Part shown: positions 31,939 through 42,919 of the stretch, piece by piece | How positions within the stretch are numbered: the first letter of the stretch is position 1 | How the letters are laid out: each line of letters starts with the position of its first letter | DNA from: Hygrophila difformis | Taxonomy: Eukaryota; Streptophyta; Magnoliopsida; Lamiales; Acanthaceae | Length of the DNA stretch: 64,000 nt | Reading direction: 5' to 3' | Assembly (NCBI GenBank): GCA_030278955.1 | Contig: JAOANR010000003.1 | Location: forward strand, 62,138,195-62,202,194 | The notes under the pieces: generated by a model | The model's input: the letters and a program-made list of their open reading frames with translations, nothing else | The model's database searches: none | Told to the model about the DNA's origin: nothing | Position numbers and translations under genes: made by a program

Positions 31939-33396
31939 ATGTCGCTCCCGTTCTCTCCCGTTCATTCCCCGCAACCGGATCCGCCTGACCCCTGCGTCTC
32001 GCCGGGAAAGCCACTTTTCAGAGATATTGTGACTCCGCGACCGCCTTCTGACCCTCATCCGACTGTGTCCAGTGTTCCTCTGAGTGAATTGGTATCCTTT
32101 GATACTGTTGATGGCAACCCTTTGTTGCCGAGAATCCAGATTCATGATGCTGCGATTGATCGGCTTAGTTTGCCGTTTGTAGATGCGCTTGTGGTCCGTG
32201 TCCTCGGCAAGCGCATTGGCTTGTCAGTTATGCAAACCAGGTTGACGGCTTTGTGGAAACCTAAAGGCCATATGAGGGTGGTGGATGGAAACAAGGGCTA
32301 TTTCCTAGTCAAGTTCGCATCTGCTGAAGACCGCCGCCATGCTCTGTACGATGGACCGTGGTCCATATTCGATCATCACGTGGCAGTTGCGCCATGGTCG
32401 AAGGACACTCATGCAACCGCTGGAGTTATTACGAGAACGTCGGTATGGATTCGCTTTCCAGATCTTGATCCGATTCTCTTTGAAGAAGAGATGCTGCTTC
32501 TGATTGCTACTATGGTTGGCAAGCCCCTGAAAGTGGATGCTAATTCTAGGGATCTCACACGGGCGCGTTATGGACGTGTATGCGTCGAGATTGATCTTAG
32601 CAAGCCTGTCATCGGAAGGGTTATGGTGAATGACTGTTGGCAAAATGTGGCGTACGAGGGACTCCACCATATTTGCACAACGTGTGGCCGGTTCCGTTTT
32701 GACCTTGGGGAATGCCAGCATCATGATCGAGAGGCTGCCTCTGCAGCGGCGGATAATCCTGTGGCGGCGCCGCAAAAACCTTTGGCTGAGACTACTGGAC
32801 TAGGGTTGAAGGTGGCGGGCGATAATTCAGGGAAGTCAAACCCTGATGGAGGGGAGTTTCCTTCTGAAGAGGATTTTGAGAATCAAGGTGCGGATTCTAT
32901 GGATACGGGTGCAACTCCTACAACTGCAAATCAGGAAGAAAATGAAACTGACGCTAATAATTCGGACATACCTAAATTGGAGACACAACCCTTGGTGACA
33001 CATGGAGAGTGGATTATGGTTACTCGACCACCACGGCCTCCCCGACGTGATGGCATGAATGCCTTGGCTAGAAAACCCTTGCTAGATCGCACTAATACCT
33101 TGATCGACATTACTGGTAATTCTCATATTACTAAGAAAGGAGATCGAGGTAAAGGTGTGGCCATTGCTGATTCAACACCGACGACAACTGAAACGTTGGG
33201 CAGCACCAAAAAGTATAAGAGCAAGCGACAGCGCCGTTCAGACGATGCTGGCACGTCTCTGCCAATACCAGAAGGTCTTCATACGGATCATGTGCTACAG
33301 AACAATCCGTATCTCGCGTTGGCCTTGGAGAATCAGATGGAGGAGGATCAGTCCGAAGGGAACCGGCAGGACCATGCAACCGCTGGTACTCAATGA
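31939..33396 (+). CDS. LINE ORF1 protein (DUF4283-type, zinc knuckle)
   Basis: 485 aa. Begins with a Pro/Ser-rich segment. Residues about 70-215 (VRVLGKRIGLSVMQTRL, GPWSIFDHHVAVAPW, SVWIRFPDLDPILFEEEML) are the DUF4283-like RNA-binding region of plant LINE ORF1. Residues about 229-260 hold the zinc-knuckle region. In CTTCGRFRFDLGEC the spacing C-x2-C-x4-?-x4-C is kept, but the expected His is Phe. The C-terminal half is low-complexity and acidic, then basic (KKYKSKRQRR). The protein would package LINE RNA. The stop overlaps the ORF2 start as ATGA. Confidence 0.88.
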   Translation: MSLPFSPVHSPQPDPPDPCVSPGKPLFRDIVTPRPPSDPHPTVSSVPLSELVSFDTVDGNPLLPRIQIHDAAIDRLSLPFVDALVVRVLGKRIGLSVMQTRLTALWKPKGHMRVVDGNKGYFLVKFASAEDRRHALYDGPWSIFDHHVAVAPWSKDTHATAGVITRTSVWIRFPDLDPILFEEEMLLLIATMVGKPLKVDANSRDLTRARYGRVCVEIDLSKPVIGRVMVNDCWQNVAYEGLHHICTTCGRFRFDLGECQHHDREAASAAADNPVAAPQKPLAETTGLGLKVAGDNSGKSNPDGGEFPSEEDFENQGADSMDTGATPTTANQEENETDANNSDIPKLETQPLVTHGEWIMVTRPPRPPRRDGMNALARKPLLDRTNTLIDITGNSHITKKGDRGKGVAIADSTPTTTETLGSTKKYKSKRQRRSDDAGTSLPIPEGLHTDHVLQNNPYLALALENQMEEDQSEGNRQDHATAGTQ

Positions 33397-36300
33397 TGGA
33401 ATTCCATAATTTCTCGATCCTTTCATGGAATGTTCGTGGTGCCATGAATAGGAATACACAACGCCACATCAGTGATGTTCTTCGAATTTACAAACCTTCA
33501 GTTTTTGTTGTGCTAGAGCCACAAGGTGCTTTCGAGCAGCTACGGGTTCTTCTTTATCGGCTGGGATATGAGGCACTCCATATCTGGGAGTGTGTTGGAC
33601 GTTCCGGAGGTATGTGGATCCTTGTTCAATGTGGCCTTCCCTTCTGTCTTCGAGTTGTGGGGGACTATGGTCGGTTGGTCACCTTGCATGCATCTAGTGG
33701 AAGCTCCTCCTGGCATCTCTCCTCAATTTATGCGAATCCATGCACTCAGGGACGAGTGAGTGACTGGGCCAACATGAGAAATACTCATGCTGCCATTGAG
33801 GGTGCTTGGATTGCGCTTGGTGATTGGAATGAGGTTTTATCCCCATCCGAGACCTTGGGTATGCTGCCCCAATCCAGACAGTGTGATATGTTCAACCAGA
33901 TGTTGTCGGATTGTAGCCTTGAAACTGTAACCACAATTGGTGACCCTTTTACTTGGCAACGGAACACGACGGGAGGGCCTTTAAGCCGCAAACGCCTCGA
34001 CCGAGCTGTTGCTAATATTGAGTGGATTTCTTTATTTCCTTACGGATTAGTGGAAGTTCTTCCTCGCAGAGCATCGGACCACAATGCGATCCTGCTTCAT
34101 TGCTATCACAACAATCAACCTCGGGCTCCTAGACCCTTCCGATGGGAATACGCCTGGGCATCCCATCCCTACTATTCGCATATAGTTGACTCGGCATGGC
34201 ATTGGAATGAGGGACCATTACTGTCCAGATTGGACCAAGTTAAAGAGTCTTCACTACATTTTAACAAACAAGTCTTCGGCAATATTTCTAGCCGTAAACG
34301 CAGATTGATTAGACGACTGGAAGGTGTCCGAAAATACTTGCTTCGTGTTGATTCGGCCCGTGCCCACCTCCTGGAATTGGAGCTTACTCATGCGCTTGAT
34401 GATGTCCTACACCAAGAGGAAGTTTTATGGTTCCAGAAGGCTCGTGATAGATGGGTTAATCTTGGTGATCGTAACACCAAGTATTTCCACAATCAAACTC
34501 ATATTCGACGCCAACGTAACAAGATCTCAGGGCTTGAAGTGGAGGGTCAATGGGTTACTGATGATAATACATTACAGAGCCATGTCCGAAGCCATTTTAG
34601 TTGGTTGTTTGGTCAGTCCAGTCGGCTCCAACAAGCTCACTTGATTTTGGAAAAATTAAGCTGTGTGGACTCGGTTGATGGACTTGATAAGGATGTGGAA
34701 TATCAAGAAGTAAAGGAAGCGGTCATGAGTATGAAGGGCCTATCGGCGCCGGGACCCGATGGTTTTCCGGCGATGTTTTATAAATGCTATTGGGAGTCTG
34801 TTGGCACGTCTGTGCATAGCCTTGTTCGGGATGCCTTCTCCACATGATATTTTGATCCTAAGTTGGCGGCTACCTATATTTGCCTAATCCCTAAAGTGGA
34901 TATCCCTAAGGAGATTCGACAATATAGACCTATCAGCCTATGTAATGTTTGCTATAAGATCATTACTAAGGTGTTGGTGAACCGACTTCGACCTTTATTG
35001 CAGAACTACATTGGGCCGTACCAGTCGGCGTTTCTGCCGGGGCGAGGTACTTCAGGGAATGCTCTTATCCTTCAAGAGGTCATTACCTCTTTTCAGAACT
35101 GTAACCGTAGAGCCCAGGAGTTCTTGGTGAAAGTTGATCTTGAAAAGGCTTACGACAACGTTGATTGGGACTTCTTAGAGCTCTGTCTCGGGGAGATGGG
35201 GCTTCCGGACTCTCTAATTCGTATAGCTATGTTCTGTGTTCGGTCACCAGTTTATTCTATTCTGTGGAATGGCTCTACGCTTGCTCCCATTACACCTGCG
35301 AAAGGAATCCGTCAAGGGGACCCCCTATCTCCATACTTATTCATTATTGTGATGGAGAAATTTTCTCGGACTGTCATTGCTAAGGTCCAAGAGGGTAGGT
35401 GGCGGCCAGTCAAGATTTCCCGGCATGCGCCTCCCTTGTCTCACATGATGTTTGCCGACGACCTATTGCTCTTTTCTGAAGCTACCTTGGACAGTGCTAG
35501 GTGTTTGGATGATGTACTGTCTTGTTTTGCTCATACTGCTGGCCTCAGGTTTAATCCACGCAAGTCTCAGGCTTTGGCATCTTATGCTATGCCATTGCAC
35601 ATTCAGTTGGATATTTCGTCGATGCTTGGCATTGGTTTCTCTACGGATTTGGGACACTACCTTGGCTTCCCTATCTTCCATGGTAGAATTCGAGCTGAGC
35701 AATTTAATTACCTGCTCGATCGCATGCACGCTAAAATGGGGTCTTGGAAACGTGCACTCCTAAACAAAGCTGGGCGTGTCTCCTTGGCGAGAGCAGTTTT
35801 ATGTGCTATCCCGGCCTACCTAATGCAAGTTACTTGGTTGCCTTCCTCCATTTGTGATAAAATTGATAAATTGGTCCGGGATTTTATTTGGAAAGATGCC
35901 GGAGGACATGGGATCAACCTTATTCGATGGAATAAGGTCACTTTGCCTCGGCAGTGGGGGGGACTTGGCATACGGTCCTCCCGAGAGATGAACATCGCCA
36001 TGTTGGGTAAGCTTCTTCGGGACTTGATGTTACAGGCTAGTAAACCCTGGATACACATATTTGTCTCTAAGTATGGTTGGGCTAACGGGGTCTTCTCGCA
36101 CAGGCCTGCTGTATCACCATTATATAGGGCCATGAGTCATTGTGCCCCACTTCTCATCGCTGGCTTCCGACTCCGGATTGGCAACGGTAGCTGCAGCCTT
36201 TGGTATAGCCACTGGCTTAAGGGTGGCCCTATTGCACCACGGATACCTTATGTCCACTTCAATGATACTGGTTTGTGCATTAAAGACGTTCTTGAGGGGA

Positions 36301-37457
36301 ACCGAATCCGCTTGAGAGAGCTGTATACTCCGCTGCCTGATACAATTAAAGAGGAGTTGCGGCAACATGGACCTATCTTGCTCCATGAAACTGCGCCTGA
36401 CTTATGGTGTTGGAGTGGATCTCCCTCAGGGGTTTACACGGTCTCTTCTGGGTATCAGTGGCTTCTCGAAGGGCGTAGTTCCGACAGATGCATTGGGGCT
36501 GCGTGGGTGTGGCGCATTGCAGCGCCGGAGAAAGTCCGCATGCTCATGTGGTTGGTGGTGCATAAATCCCTCCCCTCCAATGACTTGCGCTTTCGTCGGG
36601 GAATTGCTGCTAGTTCATGTTGTTCCATTTGTGGTGCAGCGGAGGAGGACATCTGGCATCTTTTCTTTGTATGCCCTTGGACGTCTTCCTTGTGGAGACA
36701 AGTTCACTGGCATCCCCCTCCCCACTGGACGGATATTGATATGGATTTCCTCAAGGCTATCACAAAGGTGTGTAAGGAATGGCGTGGCATCCAGTGGGCT
36801 ACGCTGTGGCAAATCTGGATCAGTCGTAATGATGCTTGCATGAAGGGTATTATGCCTCAGGCTGAGGTAGCTGTCCGTCGTGCACGTGCCTTGGGAGGAA
36901 TTTTTGATCGAGCAGCTTCCAAGCAGATTCGCCAGCGTCCTCAGAGGCTGGTAAATTGGAACCCTGGCAGCTTTCAAGGGGTGGTGCTCCACTCTGATGG
37001 TAGCTCGCTTGGTAATCCTGGACCTGCGGGATTCGGCTGTGTTATTCGTTCTGGGAATGGCATATGGCGTGAGGGTATTTCTGGGTCTATTGGATTTGCC
37101 TCCAATCTCGTTGCGGAATTGAATGGCATATGGAATGGTATTAAGAGACTCATATTCCATGGTATTATCGTGGCATGTTGTTTCTCTGACTCCTTGGAAG
37201 CCTTGCATATGATTGAGAAGGGGGTGCCGAATAACCACTGGCTATTTCCTCTAGTGTCCGAAATCTGTAATCTTTTGGAGCAATTTCCTGGAATTCGATG
37301 GCATCACATTCTTAGGGAAGGTAATGCTGTCGCGGATATTCTTGCTAAGAGGGGCGCTCGAGCGGAGGAGTTCTTTACGACTTGGGCTTTTCCCCCAGAT
37401 GACGTTCGTGCTAATCTTTCGGCGGACCTAGCTGGTGTTTGGTTTGCTAGACACTAG
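33393..37457 (+). pseudogene. LINE ORF2: endonuclease, reverse transcriptase, RNase H, one in-frame stop
   Basis: One frame of 1355 codons (including the terminal stop) with a TGA at codon 485 (34845-34847). Before the stop: an AP-type endonuclease (ILSWNVRGAMN near the start, ALGDWNEVL, ASDHNAILLH). After it: RT motifs YRPISLCNVCYK, VDLEKAYDNVDW, GIRQGDPLSPYLF (about residue 640) and MMFADDLLLF (about 686). Then a zinc-binding region (CSICGAAEEDIWHLFFVC, about 1075). Last is an RNase H domain (HSDGSSLGNPG about 1199, AELNG, FSDSLEA, NAVADILAKRG) with all four acidic catalytic positions present. The ATG overlaps the ORF1 stop. The interruption falls in the linker before RT, so the copy cannot make full ORF2 unless the stop is read through. 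Confidence 0.92.
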
Positions 37458-37626
37458 TGATACTCATTTTTTTGTTGTTTTTTCTTCTCCTTCTTCCCCT
37501 TTTTGCTGTAGTGTTTTTTTTACTTGTTTTTTCGCCGACGCTTTCGCGTCCTTCTCACCAAAAAAAATTTAGATCTTTCTATGATTAGTAGGATCTATTA
37601 AGATCTCAATCTTACTCTTAATATCT

Positions 37627-37742
37627 TACAATTTTATGACAATCACAATCATGTTCTTAGAATCTTGCTCCTATCATTCATATTTACAATTTTATGACTA
37701 TCACAATCATATTCTTAGAATCTTGCTCCTATCATTCATATC
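37627..37742. repeat. Two-copy tandem repeat, about 57-bp unit
   Basis: The phrase ACAATTTTATGAC(A/T)ATCACAATCAT(G/A)TTCTTAGAATCTTG, followed by CTCCTATCATTCATAT, occurs twice in direct succession, with few differences. Just downstream of the LINE. Confidence 0.8.
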
Positions 37743-38234
37743 AATTTTACTTTCAATTTTCATATCGGATATTGATTTTACTCTCAATCTTACTATTTTG
37801 CTTTAGTGTTGAATTTAACAACTTGTAATTAACTTAAATAATGTATAGAAAAACACAATATATATGTTTGTATACCATCTTTTAGGATGAATTGTGATGT
37901 TTTTATACTATATTCTACTAATCATTTTGCAAGATTCATAAACACACGAAATAACGCTTTCACTTTCACCCCTTATTTTAATTTGACGGGATAATTATGA
38001 TCTCAATTCAATCATACGGTCCCAATTTTGTAAAAAGAAATAACGATAATTAAGTAAATTTCAAGTGATAGAAATTTTGGTTTCTAAAACTATAAATAAA
38101 GAGCTTAACAACCAAACAAGTATTTATATACATAATTAATTATGGCTCCATTAGGGTTTTCTATATACTATATATGAACCGTCGTCTTTTTCATGAATCA
38201 CAATCATTAATATTAAATCTAAAAATTAATTAGG
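37743..38234. other. Intergenic DNA
   Basis: AT-rich; nothing recognised. Confidence 0.4.
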
Positions 38235-38570
38235 AATGGGACTTGACCCCAATGGTCATCCACCCACTACTAGAAAATATTCAAATTTGGTCGCTAAAAT
38301 TATGGTAGCTAACGAATTTTGGTTGCTAAAGTTATTGTCGCTAACGAATTCCGGTCGTCAACCTCTTTAGTGACCGAATTAAATTTTAACAAAAATTTTC
38401 AGTCGCTAAAATGAAAAATTCTTGTAGTGGCTACCTTCTAAGTTCTAACCATAGGTTGGGCGTTCGATTCCCACCCGACCCTCTATCCCTCCCATTATCC
38501 ATCTTTGTAATTTGTGTGGCATGGCCTCCCACATATATTTTCCAACACATAGGTGTTAATGTTTACCAAA
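38235..38570 (+). mobile_element. tRNA-derived SINE, family B copy 2, split by a CACTA MITE
   Basis: The left part (GACTTGACCCCAATGGTCATCC) and right part (AACCATAGGTTGGGCGTTCGATTCCCACCC in two steps, then CTATCCCTCCC and TTTGTAATTTGTGTGGCAT, ending in A-rich DNA) are separated by 165 bp of CACTA-like sequence. Same family as 30600-30795. Confidence 0.55.
38265..38429. mobile_element. CACTA-type MITE (165 bp)
   Basis: Starts CACTACTAGAAAAT and ends ATTCTTGTAGTG, the inverted CACTA terminus. The interior repeats GGTCGCTAAA, GTCGCTAACGAATT and CAGTCGCTAAA on both strands as subterminal motifs. No 3-bp duplication is evident. Confidence 0.65.
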
Positions 38571-39591
38571 ATAAAAAAATAAAGATTAATTACTATATAA
38601 ATATATAACCCTATTTCCCAAAGCATCGAATCTCTTGAATTGTGATAACCCTCACAAATTGAAGAATTAAAGAAATATACTACAATATAATTATATAATT
38701 AAATATTATTAATTTGAATTAATAAATAATTTCCTTGACAACATTGCATTATCTTGTCGGGAAATACGCTGAATTCCATAAGAACACTTGTACAACTTAA
38801 TATACTTCGTAGATGAGAAATTACTCAAAGCTATTATTATATTTAAAAAAGTTCTATTAGAATTGAATATAATTGGATTGGAGTAAGTTCAAAAAGGGTT
38901 TATTTGAAGTCAAATCTTCGTTAGTTTAGCAATCGTCATGATTGCTGTCGCATACACTCAAGATAAGTTTATTTCGATGTGATTAATTAACTAAACATTT
39001 TAATTTACTATTAATTAAAATAGTAAACATCGACAAACACTGCACCAAGTTTGTCATGAAAATATAGCAAGGATGAATTAAGTTCACATTCGTCATTTTG
39101 CCTGCACCAAGTTCATATTTATATATCCAAAAAAAAGAAAAAGGTCAAAAGTTAATCTGGAATAACAGGGATGAATGAATGCACGATCCCATGATCCCAT
39201 CTCACATTCAAAAGAAGAATTCACAAGTTCAATGGACGATCGATTGATCAATTAATTAAAAATAAGAGCAGATATGATTAGGTGTGTGTGTGTGTAATAA
39301 ATGTTGTATTGTGTAGAAGAACCAGGGTACATGTTTCAACGTGCACGCTTCATTACATAATAATAAAGATTGTTGAAATTTTACAACTGTTGTTTGCAGT
39401 TAGTACAGTAGACACTTAGGACTTTAGTATATTTTATATTTTTGTTGGTATTTTAAAGTGGGGAAGCAGCAATCACTCTTATGTAGTGTTGTAACATGAC
39501 TTGGCATGATATTGGTCATGCGGTTGTTGCTGCTGCCCACCACTGCACATCTACTACTTCTGTCCTCCATTTTAATTAATACGGTGTACTA
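38571..39591. other. Intergenic DNA
   Basis: AT-rich; a short (GT)n run near 39285. No gene recognised. Confidence 0.4.
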
Positions 39592-40073
39592 CTCCCTCCG
39601 TCCCGCGAAGATTGAAGCCTTTCTTTTGGGCACGGTAATTTAGGTAGTGGAGTTTAGTAGTTAAAGTGGTGTGGGTATTTGTGTTTAAGATTATAATGAA
39701 TTTTGATATTGTTTATTGTTTAACTTTGACTTAATATTATTGTAGTGATGTAATTTGAGAAAAATATTCAAGTGTGGTTTTGTTAGAATCGTCTAATCGT
39801 GTAGTTTTAGAATATATAATTTATACAATTTTTATTTGTATCAATTTTGTAATATTAAGAGTTAAAGAAATATAAGGGACTTTGTATAGGAAAGTAATAA
39901 TGCATTGGAATTTGTGCAGAATAGTAAAAGTAAGTATTTTTAATGGGATTTGACAATAATTAAGATTCTAATCAAACTTATATTAATTTAATTTTTCTAA
40001 AAACGGAAAGGGTTCAAACTTCGTGGGACACCCCAAAAAGGAATAGGGTTCAAACTTCGTGGGACGGAGGGAG
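39592..40073. mobile_element. Stowaway MITE (482 bp)
   Basis: TA-flanked; ends CTCCCTCCGTCCCGCGAAG and CTTCGTGGGACGGAGGGAG. Same long subfamily as 29966-30418, including the internally repeated end motif CACCCCAAAAAGGAATAGGG. Confidence 0.88.
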
Positions 40074-40376
40074 TACTATTTATATATACAGTCCTATCAC
40101 CTATGTACTTTTATTTTAATTTTCTTCTTCTTTATTTGAAAAGTGGAAGAGGTGTTTTTTTTTAAAAAAAAAAAAAAACAGAAAAGAAAAGAAGGTTAAA
40201 TCTGAAATTCCAGTTGAAGAAGTCAAATCTTGGTCACAGTAATTGTTGGTTCACCATTTATGCGGGCGTGTTTGTTTAATTAGAAAGCGGTAACTTTGAA
40301 GAATTAAACTTGATAAATAATTAGCTTTCATTATTAAGATCTACACTTGGTGGTGAAGCCGGTGGTATTGTTTTTA

Positions 40377-40896
40377 CTCCATCCGTGACACGGTGACAGC
40401 CATCGTGTCTTATTTGATTTTTTTTATATTGTTTATTATTTAAATTTGATTCAAATTTATTTATAGTATATATTTGGAAAACAAATATTTGAGTTAAGTT
40501 TTGTTAGAATTGTATAATCACATAATTTTATACTCCATCCGTCCCATCTATTGTGTCATGTTTGACTTTTTGATACTGTTTATTGTTCAACTTTGACTCA
40601 AATTTATTGCAATGATATATTTGGAAAAAAATAGTCGAGTTTGATCTTGTTAGAATCGTATGATCATGTAGTTTTAGAATATATAATTTACATAATTTTT
40701 CATTTTACATATTTTGAGATATTAACGATTGAAAAAGTGCATTGGATTGTGTGCAAAAGTTAAACAAGACAAGTTAAATGGGACGCGGAGGGAGTAATAT
40801 ATAGTATTTTATATAATTTTTGTCATATATATTTTGAAATACTAACAAATTGAAAAATATATTAAATTGTATGCAGAAATGCAAATCAAATGAGAG
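40377..40896. mobile_element. Older Stowaway MITE carrying a younger one inside
   Basis: The outer ends are CTCCATCCGTGACACGG (after TA at 40375) and ATGAGAG before TA (40897). The typical internal phrases TTGTTAGAATTGTATAATCA and TTGAAATACTAAC lie on either side of an inserted copy at 40533-40794. Confidence 0.7.
40533..40794. mobile_element. Stowaway MITE (262 bp) nested in a relative
   Basis: TA-flanked; ends CTCCATCCGTCCCATC and GGGACGCGGAGGGAG. Interrupts the outer MITE. Confidence 0.85.
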
Positions 40897-42065
40897 TAGT
40901 AATTATAAAGGCTAGCCACACCGGGCTTTTGTGATTCGCAGTTTCGCACATTTATAGTCCGCGGGCCTAGCCACGTGGACCCAACAGTCCATTATCCCAC
41001 GGTTGTCCTAATTACTATAGCACCACCCCAACTAATCATTTTTCATTGAAATGATTTGATTTTGTTTTTGAGTTTTACGTATCTGTCTACTCATTTTTTA
41101 CTCACCTCTTTAAATTTATTCGCTAAGTATCAATTTATATTTAAATGATTTATCTCAAGACAATTAACTAGAATCGAATGTTGTAGTTTGTTCATCTTAG
41201 CCCATGTTTCTACGTCACTTTTAACCAAAGAAATCTAGAATGAAATGTTCTTTTATTTTCTTTAAAGTTCATTCCTTATTTATTTCATTCTTTTTTCTTT
41301 AAAAAATAAGTCTCCTAATGATAATGTACATAACATAGATAGAATAATATTTTTTTACTAAAACTCGACACCTATTAATTTAATCTTAGAATATTTGTTG
41401 CAAAATAGGCGGTTATTTAATGTTAAATTTAATTAAGGATTTAATATTTAATATAGTAAAATTTAGCACTTCTTTTTATGTACATGAGATTAAGCTCATT
41501 TGTAATTCCGAATTGAATAATGAATTTAGCAAAAAAATATTTAATTCATTTATAGCTCTACTGGAAGGAATTGTGAGAATACATGTTATACAGTACAAAA
41601 GATAAAATACTGAATTAGAGCTTGAAAATTCAAATCTCCAATTGTAAATGGGACAGATTACTTATTTTATATTTACACCGAAATAATCATTATACTCAAT
41701 TCTTATTCTTAAATTAGTCAATCATAAAATACTATCCGGTTGTCAATCTTTTATATGGATCTCTATGGATGAATTTTTCGGTTTATATGTAAACAAATCA
41801 AGTGTTATTTTAGTAAACTTGGCAGTAATAGAAATAGTATGTAAAGATGGTAAATAATTAAATAAATGTTAATATGTGATTCTTAATATAAACACGCAGT
41901 ATTGATTGTTATTTAACATTTATATGCCAAAAAAAAATTGTTATTTAACATTACATTTTTAATAAGAATAATTTAACGGTAGTAATTAATATTTCGTTCC
42001 TTTGTGGATAATTGGGGCATACGATATGGCATATCAGTTAATTAAAACTAATTAGCGTTTGATCA
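40897..42065. other. Intergenic DNA
   Basis: AT-rich; no gene recognised. ORFs are at most about 61 codons with no features. Confidence 0.4.
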
Positions 42066-42240
42066 TTTGTGGTTGTGGTATGTGGCTCTGATAATTTAAG
42101 CAAAGGTCTCCGGTTCGAGCATTTGTGTATGCAGAATTCTGCTTTGCTTTGGGAGAGACAACCTTCAATGCCCACCAAATCATTGAGGGATTAGTTGTTG
42201 GCCCAATATGACATGGGATACCCGGTACATGCCAAAAAAA
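42066..42240 (+). mobile_element. tRNA-derived SINE, family A copy 2
   Basis: ATTTAAGCAAAGGTCTCCGG then TTCGAGC (B box), AATTCTGCTTTGC, GATTAGTTGTTGGCCC, and the 3' end GGATACCCGGTACATGCC followed by a run of A. Parallels 22297-22457. Confidence 0.65.
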
Positions 42241-42391
42241 AAATATTTAGCAAACACACTCAAAAACTGCATTCACAAGATTACTTATACCACTAATAAT
42301 TTTAATCTTGGATTTACGATCTCTTAAAATGTACTCCTACTACTACTACTATTGAGTTGAATGCACGCAAGGCATCATCATTCACTAGATA

Positions 42392-42428
42392 TACGTGGCG
42401 TCCACGCTGGCAAACACTACACGTGTCA
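42392..42428. promoter_or_regulatory. Two ACGT/G-box elements upstream of the ACR gene
   Basis: TACGTGGCG (42392-42400) and ACACGTGTCA (42419-42428, with a palindromic CACGTG) lie about 500 bp before the ATG. Both fit the ABRE/G-box consensus bound by bZIP factors of abscisic-acid signalling. Motifs are seen; function is inferred. Confidence 0.5.
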
Positions 42429-42702
42429 CAGCGCTTGATAGCCAGGGAATTATTACACATAATTAAGGCAAGTAAATAAATGCGAAAAGCTGAATAAGGA
42501 AACTTGAATATTGGCTAAAATACCCGGTCGGCGGTCGCTACGGGCAGATCCCACGGTCTGGTCGGCTTCGATATTTTCCTTTTTTCTTTTTGGTAATTAC
42601 TTCTGTACTAATTAATTCAAAAAAGTAATTAATTCAAAAATTAATTCAAAAAAGAAAAACGAAAAAAGAAAAAGGAAAAAGAAAAAAAAAAAAAAAAAAG
42701 AA

Positions 42703-42712
42703 TACATAAATA
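42703..42712 (+). promoter_or_regulatory. Possible TATA box of the ACR gene
   Basis: TACATAAATA just after a purine (A/G) tract and about 210 bp before the ATG. It is followed by a CT-rich stretch (42750-42785) suited to a 5' UTR. Confidence 0.4.
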
Positions 42713-42919
42713 CCCCCCCTAGAGAAGAGGGAAAGACCAAAGTGAAAAAGCACTCTCTGCGTCGTCCTCCGCCTCTCTTGGTTTTCCATGGTTCTAGGGT
42801 GAGATAGAAAGAGTGAGGTCTAGAAAGAAAAAGTTTCAGATTTCTTCCCATCGATTTTAAGACAACGGTTCGTACAATTTTAAGTTCTTGGAGTTTATGC
42901 TGTGTTTGCTCTGAGAATT

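Larger units (their letters stand above)
31909..37565 (+). mobile_element. Near full-length L1-type LINE, 5.66 kb
   Basis: The 15-bp target duplication AATTTAGATCTTTCT lies at 31894-31908 and, overlapping the A-tail, at 37566-37580. It encodes ORF1 and ORF2 in overlapping arrangement. The 3' UTR is T-rich and ends CACC followed by about eight A. Only 30 bp precede the ORF1 ATG, so the 5' UTR is probably truncated. One stop codon in ORF2 is the only clear lesion. Confidence 0.92.
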
